Part shown: positions 16,299 to 22,509 of the stretch, piece after piece
How positions within the stretch are numbered: the stretch's first letter is position 1
Layout: each line of letters opens with the position of its first letter
Assembly (NCBI GenBank): GCA_049585795.1
Contig: JBAVAQ010000046.1
Location: 124,001-188,000, forward strand
Direction: 5' to 3'
Length of the DNA: 64,000 nucleotides
From: JABDBE01 sp049585795
GTDB lineage: Bacteria > Acidobacteriota > Terriglobia > Terriglobales > Acidobacteriaceae
The notes under the pieces: model-generated
The model's input: only the letters and a program-made list of their open reading frames with translations
Database searches by the model: none
Told to the model about the DNA's origin: nothing
Program-made: the position numbers and the translations under genes

Positions 16299-16709
16299 TT
16301 ATTGGCCGGTTATCGAAGCTATCGTGATGGTGTCTCCGTCCAACTTACCCAGGACTTTCACGCGTTGACCAGCCAAGCCGTCAAGTTGGCTCTGGCTTCC
16401 GGCCAATTGATACTTCTTATCTCCCTCGACGAGCACGTATTTGGAACCATTTCGGACACACATCTTCGCGCATTCCATCGGGCTCTTGCCGGAATCCATA
16501 TCATGCCTTGCGCCGCAGTGATCGTCCGTAAGCAAGCCGGCAAAACCCTTCGGCCTGCTTGATTCCTGACTTGCCGTCGGCTTTCCACCATCAGCGGCTG
16601 CGAACGCGACTGCGGCGCTCGCGAAAAGAACCGCCGAGCTCAAAGCGACTACCAGCGCCGGAGTGGCACAAACTGTTATGAGCGTGAACCAGGAAGGTCT
16701 CGTGTTCAA
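16299..16709 (-). CDS. Secreted DUF5818-like protein
   Basis: 136 residues from the TTG at 16709, chosen because AAGGAG lies 6 bases upstream. A signal peptide or single anchor (ALVVALSSAVLFASAAVAFA) is followed by a compact domain: FAGLLTDDHCGARHDMDSGK, MECAKMCVRNGSKYVLVEG, YQLAGSQSQLDGLAGQRVKV, KLDGDTITIASI. Cysteines in D-x-H-C and E-C-x-x-x-C are conserved in this kind of acidobacterial OB-fold-like protein (DUF5818). The function is unknown; a metal- or heme-linked periplasmic role is possible. Confidence 0.8.
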   Translation of the reverse strand: MNTRPSWFTLITVCATPALVVALSSAVLFASAAVAFAAADGGKPTASQESSRPKGFAGLLTDDHCGARHDMDSGKSPMECAKMCVRNGSKYVLVEGDKKYQLAGSQSQLDGLAGQRVKVLGKLDGDTITIASITGQ

Positions 16710-16962
16710 ATCGTGCTCCTTTGTTCTAACTTCTTGACAGTGCAACTGAATTGCCACGGCGTTCGCTAGCTGGGTCACGCGTAAGTAATTAAGCAGACTT
16801 GACTTGGGATGGCGCGATTTGACCGACGTCCTGCCGGCGCGAAAGAGCGTTCCCGGACTGAGCAAATTGTGGATAGGGAGAATCCTGTATGGGAAGGCAA
16901 GTGGGGGGGACAGATCCCGATTTGAACTGCGGGCCTCTGGCCTCGTATACTTGCAGCCCGCT

Positions 16963-17697
16963 ATGAAGGTGATTGTGATCGTTCCGGCTGCGGGCCTGGG
17001 GACGCGTATGGCCTCGGTTCCCCGCAGCAAGGGCAAGAAGCCCGTGGCGACCAAGCAGTTTACCGAGCTTGGCGGTGTGCCCATCCTTATTCATACTCTG
17101 CGGAAGTTTGTGACCAGTGCGGAGGTCTCCGAGATTTACGTTGCGCTGCGCGGGAATGAGATCGAAGGATTCCGAGCCCGCCTGGAGCAAGATGCCAAAG
17201 ACATTCTGCAGAAAAAGATTCATCTGGTCGAAGGCGGGGAGCACCGCCAGCATTCTGTCGCTAACGCCATAAGTTCTGTTTCCGCGAGCGATGACGACGT
17301 GGTGCTGGTCCACGATGCCGTGCGCCCATTTGTGACCGAGGAGATTATTCATAATGTGATCCAAGCTGCGAAGAAATACGGAGCAGCCATCGCCGGCGTG
17401 CCCGCGGTCGACACCGTGAAGCAAGTCGAGCGCACCTCCGATGGCGCTTTGATCACGGCGACGATTCCTCGGGAGCGCGTGGTCCTGGCGCAAACCCCGC
17501 AGGCCTTTCGGTACGATGTGATTAAAAAAGCCTTCGACGAGGCAGCGGCCGATGGATTTACGGGCACCGATGAGGCTTCCCTGGTCGAACGCTCCGGTCA
17601 TGCGGTGGCGGTCGTGATGGGATCCGCCAAAAATATAAAAATCACGGCTCCGGCCGACATGGAACTGGCGGAGTTTTATTTGAAATCGAGTTCGTGA
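16963..17697 (+). CDS. ispD: 2-C-methyl-D-erythritol 4-phosphate cytidylyltransferase
   Basis: Makes CDP-methylerythritol from MEP and CTP in isoprenoid synthesis. VPAAGLGTRM (CTP loop), KQFTELGGVPILIHTL, GGEHRQHSVANA, LVHDAVRPFV, AGVPAVDTVKQV, LAQTPQAFRYDVI, GTDEASLVER and NIKITAPADMELAE follow in family order. The ATG at 16963 begins the conserved MKVIVIVPAAG; the frame is open further upstream but without homology. An eight-residue insert after the glycine loop (SVPRSKGK) is slightly longer than in E. coli. ispF follows 13 bases downstream. Confidence 0.96.
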   Translation: MKVIVIVPAAGLGTRMASVPRSKGKKPVATKQFTELGGVPILIHTLRKFVTSAEVSEIYVALRGNEIEGFRARLEQDAKDILQKKIHLVEGGEHRQHSVANAISSVSASDDDVVLVHDAVRPFVTEEIIHNVIQAAKKYGAAIAGVPAVDTVKQVERTSDGALITATIPRERVVLAQTPQAFRYDVIKKAFDEAAADGFTGTDEASLVERSGHAVAVVMGSAKNIKITAPADMELAEFYLKSSS

Positions 17698-17710
17698 GGC
17701 GCGAATCCAC

Positions 17711-18211
17711 TTGAGGCCAAGGACCAAGGACCAACGACCGACGACGAGAATCGGCTATGGCTGGGACTCTCACGAATTCAAAGCGGGCATTCCGCTCAAA
17801 ATTGGCGGAGTCACTCTGGATCATCCGAAGGGGCTTGGTGGCCACTCCGATGGGGACGTGCTTCTGCACGCGCTCACCGATGCCCTGCTTGGAGCCGTGG
17901 CTGCGCCTGACATCGGGACGCTTTTCCCGCCATCCGATCCAAAGTGGAAAGGCTGCGACTCTGCCGTTTTCTTACGCGAGGCTTTAAACCGAGTGCGGGC
18001 GGAAGGTTATGCCGTGGTCAATGTGGACTCTACGCTTATCATTGCAGCGCCCAAAATTGGCCCCCATGCTGCAGCCATCCGTGGGCATGTGGCGGAATTG
18101 CTGGGCATTCCCGCCGATTGCGTCGGTCTCAAGGCCAAGACGCCCGAAGGCCTGGGCACCGAGAACGCGGCGATCGCAAATGTCGTAGTGCTGCTGGAAA
18201 AGAAAACCTAG
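17711..18211 (+). CDS. ispF: 2-C-methyl-D-erythritol 2,4-cyclodiphosphate synthase
   Basis: Cyclises CDP-ME-2P to MEcPP, two steps after IspD. RIGYGWDSHEF holds the metal-binding Asp-x-His (a Ser where most have Val), LGGHSDGDVLLHALTDALLG the second metal site, GTLFPPSDP the diphosphate region, and AKTPEGLGTENAA the CMP site. The only usable start is the TTG at 17711. The codons between it and RIGYG (RPRTKDQRPTT) come from a repeat tract (GACCAAGGACCAACGACC) that is intergenic elsewhere in the window, so this N-terminal extension was probably gained from a repeat. Confidence 0.94.
   Translation: MRPRTKDQRPTTRIGYGWDSHEFKAGIPLKIGGVTLDHPKGLGGHSDGDVLLHALTDALLGAVAAPDIGTLFPPSDPKWKGCDSAVFLREALNRVRAEGYAVVNVDSTLIIAAPKIGPHAAAIRGHVAELLGIPADCVGLKAKTPEGLGTENAAIANVVVLLEKKT
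17715..17750 (+). repeat. CCAACGACCGACGACGA-type repeat inside the ispF start
   Basis: A tract of AAGGACC/AACGACC/GACGACG units. Similar units form an inverted pair at 25352-25488. Here the tract is translated as the first residues of IspF. Confidence 0.6.
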
Positions 18212-18214
18212 ACA

Positions 18215-18310
18215 CGGATTTGTGCGGATGCTTACGGACAGACAATCCGACGCATAAATTCTTCGCTTCGCTCAGAACGACAACTCAGCTTTGATCCGTG
18301 CAGATCCGCA
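18215..18310. repeat. Composite intergenic repeat (ATCCGTG and CTTCGCTCAGAACGACAA types)
   Basis: Two simple-motif repeats share this space: ACGGATTTGTGCGGATGC with TTTGATCCGTGCAGATCC at the ends, and TTCGCTTCGCTCAGAACGAC (18262-18281) in the middle. The first type recurs at 25938-25971 and the second at 22018-22074. Confidence 0.5.
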
Positions 18311-18318
18311 GCCGGTTT

Positions 18319-19083
18319 TTAAACCGACTCGAATTCTCCGGTCAACTTCTCATGCCTGATTCTTGCGGCGTCAACCAGCGCCCGAAAGATTGCCCGCGAC
18401 GGTTCGTCCTCATCGACCGAACGCTCGGGATGCCACTGCACAGCGAGCACGAAGTGATCCGGCGACGTGCCCTCAAGCGCTTCGATGACTTTGTCTTGCG
18501 GGGACCGGGCGACCACCCGCAACCCGTCGCCGACAACCTCCGCGGCCTGGTGGTGGCTGGAGTTGACCGGGATGACAAACTTCCTTCCATCGGAGGTCTC
18601 GGCCGCTGGAGTGACAATCCGCGAAAGCTGCGATGCCGGCTCGACTTCGACGGTATGCGCTACCGCGACCTGTCGTCCGGCAGCGTGGTTCACGGAAGAC
18701 TCGATGTGCTGGGCCAGCGTGCCGGTGCGGTATACGTTCAGAATCTGAAGACCGTAGCAGATGCCGAGGACTGGCTTGCGCATATTGTAGGCATCCTGCA
18801 GCAGCAACTCGTCGACCGTATCGCGGCCAGCGTCGGCCGCAGCGGTCTGCGGATCACGAAGCGCGTCATACTTGGCGGGATCAACGTCGGCTTTGCTTCC
18901 CGGCAGCAGTACAGCATCGCAACGCTCAATCAGTTTCATCACTTCCGCAGGGGGCTGATCCAGGGGGATGCGAACCGGCTCTCCTCCAGCTATTTCGACG
19001 GCGCGCTCATATTGAGGGAGAGATCGCTCAGCATACTCGGGGTCGGTGGAATGCGGAACAGGGATCGCAATGCGTGGCGGCAC
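18319..19083 (-). CDS. Class I glutamine-amidotransferase-like hydrolase (peptidase C26, PuuD-like)
   Basis: 254 residues. PRIAIPVPHST and DAVLLPGSKADVDPAKYDA fit the C26 family; VLGICYGLQILNV has the nucleophile cysteine, and VLAVQWHPER with the later glutamate completes the Cys-His-Glu triad. The set resembles gamma-glutamyl-gamma-aminobutyrate hydrolase, which frees GABA from its gamma-glutamyl form in putrescine breakdown. No other Puu genes are near, so the substrate may be another gamma-glutamyl compound. The canonical R-G-x-Q after the nucleophile segment is replaced by NVYRTGTL, a variation in the family. Confidence 0.88.
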   Translation of the reverse strand: MPPRIAIPVPHSTDPEYAERSLPQYERAVEIAGGEPVRIPLDQPPAEVMKLIERCDAVLLPGSKADVDPAKYDALRDPQTAAADAGRDTVDELLLQDAYNMRKPVLGICYGLQILNVYRTGTLAQHIESSVNHAAGRQVAVAHTVEVEPASQLSRIVTPAAETSDGRKFVIPVNSSHHQAAEVVGDGLRVVARSPQDKVIEALEGTSPDHFVLAVQWHPERSVDEDEPSRAIFRALVDAARIRHEKLTGEFESV

Positions 19084-19280
19084 AAATCGATTGTAGCGCG
19101 AGGGCCGCAGGCGCGCTTAAGCCGGATCTGAATATCAGCACGTCGCGTCCCTCCGATTCATTTCCGGGCTTGATGGCCATTGTGACCGGGGCACACCGCG
19201 CCCTATGGGCATCCTTTACGATGTCGCCTACGACCGGGTGTGCGCTCTTCCATTGAAAACCACAGGCAACGGCCTCAAGG

Positions 19281-19541
19281 GTGGGCCGTGCACGGCCGGC
19301 CGGCCCAACGGCAAGTACGGCGAAACAGGCGGAACACGGCGGCTTCGCGCATGACGACACGAACGTCATGATTCTGGTGTCGAATCCGAGTTTCTCAGCC
19401 AAAACTCTGACTACTCCGGTAACGACGTCGCAAATTGCTCCAACTGTCTTGAAGGCTCTCGGGCTCAACCCTCGGAGTTTGCAGGCAGTGCGGATCCAAG
19501 GCACAGAGGTGCTGCCCGGAGTCTTTTCCGGAAAGAGATAG
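19281..19541 (+). pseudogene. C-terminal remnant of an alkaline phosphatase-superfamily phosphodiesterase
   Basis: The segment EHGGFAHDDTNVMILVSNPS, then TPVTTSQIAPTVLKALGLNP and LQAVRIQGTEVLPGV, is the C-terminal end of acidobacterial type I phosphodiesterase/nucleotide pyrophosphatase proteins, including the conserved H-G-G-F and the D-D-T region. The several hundred residues that should precede it are missing; the bases upstream back directly onto the divergent C26 hydrolase gene. It is therefore a truncated leftover, followed by an intact terminator. Confidence 0.7.
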
Positions 19542-19564
19542 GTACAGCATCGTCCGAACCAGCA

Positions 19565-19593
19565 GCGGGCACTTCTCAGCGCCCGCCTTTTTT
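19565..19593 (+). terminator. Intrinsic terminator after the phosphodiesterase remnant
   Basis: Stem GCGGGC/GCCCGC around an eight- to ten-base loop, followed by CTTTTTT. It shows that the remnant was once a transcribed gene, and it isolates rplU from upstream reading. Confidence 0.75.
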
Positions 19594-19865
19594 ATGCGAC
19601 GATGGAACACGACTAGCCCACTATTGTCGGCCATCTACCGGCGTACGCGGTTTGACGCCTTTCCGCGGCGCACGTTAGAATGGTTGAGTTTGCCTGTACT
19701 TGCGGTTCCGTTCTGGGGCCGTCCGCTGTGGTTGCCGAGAGCGCCGACGCGGAAAGCAGCAAGCATCGAAATCATCAGGTTCCGTAGATCGCGCCAGTGT
19801 GCGATGGGATATTGCCTTACCCACCGTGCAGAAGTCGGACGCACGGGGACTTAGGAGACATGAGC

Positions 19866-20348
19866 ATGTACGCGGTCATCCGCACAGGTGGGAAGCAGTA
19901 CCGGGTCGCGCCCGGCGATGTGATCCGCGTGGAACACCAGAGCACCGGCACCGACGGACGCGTTGAGTTCAACGATGTGCTGGCAGTTTCGGCTGGCGAA
20001 GGACAGATCGGTAAGCCGCAGCCGGGAGCGATGGTGACCGGCGACGTGGTCGAGGAAGGCCGCGAGAAGAAAATTCTCGTCTTCCATTACAAACGCAAGA
20101 AGCAATACAAGAAGCTGCGCGGACATCGCCAGGGATACACGGCGGTGCGGATTACCGAGATTGCTTTCGACGGGCAGAAGTTCACCGCTCCCGCACTTCC
20201 GAAGAAAGAAGCCAAGCCCATGAAGCTGGCTCCGGTAGAGGCGAAAGAGGTCAAAGCTGAAGCGAAGGCTCATAAAGCTCCAGCGAAGAAAAAGGCCGCG
20301 GCGAAAAAGTCCGTCGCCAAGAAGGCTGCACCGAAAAAGAAGAAGTGA
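19866..20348 (+). CDS. rplU: 50S ribosomal protein L21 with long basic tail
   Basis: YAVIRTGGKQYRVAPGDVIR is the L21 N-terminus; VTGDVVEEGREKKILVFHYK and KKLRGHRQGYTAVRITEI are its 23S rRNA-binding C-terminal region, which ends the usual protein at about residue 103. Here it continues another 55 or so residues rich in Lys and Ala (KKKAAAKKSVAKKAAPKKKK), similar to histone H1 tails. AGGAG at 19853-19857 sits 8 bases before the ATG at 19866; an ATG at 19860 is too close. rpmA follows, the usual L21-L27 pair. Confidence 0.97.
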   Translation: MYAVIRTGGKQYRVAPGDVIRVEHQSTGTDGRVEFNDVLAVSAGEGQIGKPQPGAMVTGDVVEEGREKKILVFHYKRKKQYKKLRGHRQGYTAVRITEIAFDGQKFTAPALPKKEAKPMKLAPVEAKEVKAEAKAHKAPAKKKAAAKKSVAKKAAPKKKK

Positions 20349-20382
20349 CTGAAAGCTGACGGCTGAGAGCTGAAAGCTCAAA
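20349..20382. repeat. GCTGAAAGCT-type repeat between rplU and rpmA
   Basis: Tandem, slightly diverged CTGAAAGCTGACGG/CTGAGAGCTGAAAGCT units directly after the rplU stop. Same family as 5421-5530. Confidence 0.55.
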
Positions 20383-20398
20383 ACTAGGAAACTAAATC

Positions 20399-20662
20399 AT
20401 GGCACATAAAAAAGGGCAGGGGACATCACGAAACGGACGCGACTCGAATGCACAACGTTTAGGCTTTAAAGCCTTTGGAGGACAACTGGTCCCCGGCGGG
20501 ACGATTATTGTGCGGCAGCGGGGCACGCGGGTAAAACCGGGGTTGAATGTGGGCCGCGGCAAGGACGACACGCTGTTTGCGAAGATCAGCGGCCGGATTG
20601 TGTTCAAGGATCGGGGCCAGTTGGGCAAGTACGTCATGATTGAGCCCGTCGCTGCGGAGTAG
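20399..20662 (+). CDS. rpmA: 50S ribosomal protein L27
   Basis: MAHKKGQGTSRNGRDSNAQR is the L27 N-terminus that reaches the peptidyl-transferase centre; LGFKAFGGQLVPGGTIIVRQ, RGTRVKPGLNVGRGKDDTLF and FKDRGQLGKYVMI follow. The 87 residues are full length. There is no N-terminal pre-sequence of the kind cleaved in Firmicutes. Third codon onward matches the family with no gaps. It lies between rplU and obgE, the standard order. Confidence 0.98.
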   Translation: MAHKKGQGTSRNGRDSNAQRLGFKAFGGQLVPGGTIIVRQRGTRVKPGLNVGRGKDDTLFAKISGRIVFKDRGQLGKYVMIEPVAAE

Positions 20663-20711
20663 ATTGTCGCGATTGCCTCGCGGGCGGTGGCGCGCGCGCC
20701 ACACTGACACC

Positions 20712-20739
20712 AGCCTCGCCTTCGGGTTGAGGCTTTTTT
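20712..20739 (+). terminator. Intrinsic terminator after rpmA
   Basis: Stem AGCCTC/GAGGCT capped by CC-TTCG-GG, a very stable UUCG tetraloop, followed by six T. It separates the two ribosomal-protein genes from obgE. Confidence 0.85.
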
Positions 20740-20753
20740 GTTGCAGAACGTTT

Positions 20754-20829
20754 CTTTCCTTTGTGTACCTTTGTGTCCTCTGGGGTTGATGAAGTCAAAT
20801 GCTTTAACCACAAAGGACACAAAGGAAAA
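20754..20829. repeat. CACAAAGGACACAAAGG inverted repeat upstream of obgE
   Basis: The left arm (TTTCCTTTGTGTACCTTTGTG) and right arm (CACAAAGGACACAAAGGAAA) are near reverse complements across about 30 bases. Relative of the perfect element at 9685-9756. Confidence 0.75.
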
Positions 20830-20840
20830 TCTGATACCTC

Positions 20841-21929
20841 ATGTTCATTGATGAAGCCACAATTCGGGTGAAAGCTGGGGACGGCGGGAATGGCTGTCTG
20901 GCGTTCCGGCGGGAAAAGTATGTTCCGCGGGGTGGGCCATCCGGCGGCGATGGCGGCGATGGTGGCGACGTCATTATGGAATCCAGCGAGCGCCACAATA
21001 CCCTCGTGCACTTCCGTTTCAATCCTGAATACAAGGGTGAGCGCGGGCGTCACGGCGAGGGCTCGAACTGCAAGGGACGCGAAGGCGCGGATGTTCTGCT
21101 GAAAGTGCCAGTAGGCACGATCGTTTACGATGCGGACACGGGCGAAAAAGTTCACGATTTTGCGCATGCGGATGAGCGCGTCGTCATCGCCCGCGGCGGG
21201 CGCGGTGGCCGGGGAAATGCGCGTTTTGCAACCTCCACGCATCAGGCGCCACGCGAGCATGAAGAGGGACGGCCCGGCGAAGAACGAGTTTTCCGCCTGG
21301 AACTCAAACTGCTCGCCGATGTGGGACTGGTCGGTTATCCCAATGTTGGCAAGTCCACGCTGATTTCGCGAATATCGTCGGCGCGGCCGAAGATTGCCGA
21401 TTACCCTTTTACAACCTTGCAGCCCAACCTGGGCGTGGTCGCAGTGGGCGATGCGAAGGAAGAGCGCAGCTTTGTCGTGGCCGATATTCCTGGGCTGATT
21501 GAAGGGGCTCACATCGGATCAGGCCTGGGCATACAGTTTTTGCGGCACATTGAGCGCACGCGACTGCTGGTGCATTTGGTGGATGTCTCCGATGCGAGCG
21601 GCCGTCCCGACTCGGTGAACGACATCGAAGTGATCGACGGCGAACTGAAAAGTTTTGGCGCGGGACTCGACCAGAAGCCGGTGATCATGGTGGCTTCGAA
21701 GATCGATATCGCCAACAAAGACAAGCTGGCGAAGTTGAAGCGTTATTGCAAGAAGCAGGGGCTCGAGTTATTTCCCATCTCAGCGGTGACCGGGAAGGGC
21801 ATTGAAGAGCTGAAGTACGCTATGGCGGACAAGGTGGAAGAAGCGCGGCTTCAGGCTTCAGGCGACAGGCTTCAGGAAGAGCGTTCGGGCGCAGAACTCC
21901 CGCAACGATCGCGGGGAAGCGCTGATTAG
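20841..21929 (+). CDS. obgE: GTPase Obg/CgtA (ribosome assembly)
   Basis: 362 residues. The glycine-rich Obg domain (residues 1-158) starts MFIDEATIRVKAGDGGNGC and has RGGPSGGDGGDGGDV; the GTPase domain has GYPNVGKST (P-loop), DYPFTTLQPN (switch I), DIPGLIEGA (switch II), SKID (in place of NKxD) and SAVTGKGIEEL. Obg acts in late 50S assembly, fitting its position after rplU-rpmA. The last 30 residues (LQASGDRLQEERSGAELPQR) come from an AGGCTTCAGGC repeat tract and are unlike the normal Obg C-terminal domain. Confidence 0.96.
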   Translation: MFIDEATIRVKAGDGGNGCLAFRREKYVPRGGPSGGDGGDGGDVIMESSERHNTLVHFRFNPEYKGERGRHGEGSNCKGREGADVLLKVPVGTIVYDADTGEKVHDFAHADERVVIARGGRGGRGNARFATSTHQAPREHEEGRPGEERVFRLELKLLADVGLVGYPNVGKSTLISRISSARPKIADYPFTTLQPNLGVVAVGDAKEERSFVVADIPGLIEGAHIGSGLGIQFLRHIERTRLLVHLVDVSDASGRPDSVNDIEVIDGELKSFGAGLDQKPVIMVASKIDIANKDKLAKLKRYCKKQGLELFPISAVTGKGIEELKYAMADKVEEARLQASGDRLQEERSGAELPQRSRGSAD

Positions 21930-22017
21930 AGTGTGGGCGCACTTCGCGTGTAGCGGTCGTTAACAGAAAGTAACGGGAGAACTCCCTGAGGAATGGTAGT
22001 CGCAGCGGTAGCCACAG

Positions 22018-22074
22018 GGTCTTTCGACTGCGTTGCCCTCGCTACGCGAAGGCAACTCCGCTCAGGATGACAAT
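22018..22074. repeat. CGCTCAGGATGACAA-type repeat
   Basis: CTTTCGACTGCGTTGCC..CGAAGGCAACTCCGCTCAGG: a small hairpin (GTTGCC/GGCAAC) inside a repeat that recurs near 18262. It lies between the convergent obgE and kinase genes. Confidence 0.45.
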
Positions 22075-22128
22075 TCTCTGCCTGATGACCTGATTTTCCA
22101 TCTCGCTAAAGGCTAGCCGAAGCGAACC

Positions 22129-22509
22129 CTAGGCCTCTGGCATGTGCGAGCCGTGCTGGAAGTGGTATTGCAGAATCTTCGCAGCTAGAGCTGGGTTCAT
22201 CGACGGAGCTTCGGCTTGCATCGTACGGACCACTTCACCACGGCATACGACTTCGGCTGCTGAGAGGCCTGCAATTTCCGCCGGCAGCACCAGATTAATC
22301 TCCAGCTGGACATTCGCGGGAACTAATTCCTCCGCGCGAAACAGAAGGCCCGAACGGCTGATGTTCTCGGTGGTGCCGGCTCGCCAGGCTTCCTCGCCAA
22401 TCGGACGGTACTTCAGCGGCAATTGGAGTTTGAAACGTTGCGCGCGGAACGGCGACAGCTTCCCGTTGATAACACCAGCTTCGGCTTGCATGGCTAAACG
22501 AGCGGACAT
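22129..22509 (-). CDS. Possible separately translated PilZ protein nested in the kinase gene
   Basis: A perfect Shine-Dalgarno (AAGGAGG, 22515-22521) sits 5 bases before an ATG at 22509 in the same frame as the kinase. It would yield a 126-residue stand-alone PilZ protein starting MSARLAMQAEAGVINGK. This looks either like an original separate gene fused when a stop was lost, or like programmed internal initiation. The case is made from the site alone; there is no independent proof that the short form is made. Confidence 0.45.
   Translation of the reverse strand: MSARLAMQAEAGVINGKLSPFRAQRFKLQLPLKYRPIGEEAWRAGTTENISRSGLLFRAEELVPANVQLEINLVLPAEIAGLSAAEVVCRGEVVRTMQAEAPSMNPALAAKILQYHFQHGSHMPEA

Noticed and set aside
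16901..16962. tRNA-like stretch on the minus strand upstream of ispD, with GTTCAAATC and a GGCC-AGA-GGCC hairpin
   Set aside because: The T-stem does not pair, there is no acceptor or D-arm, and no CCA context. At most a chance resemblance or a very old tRNA fragment.
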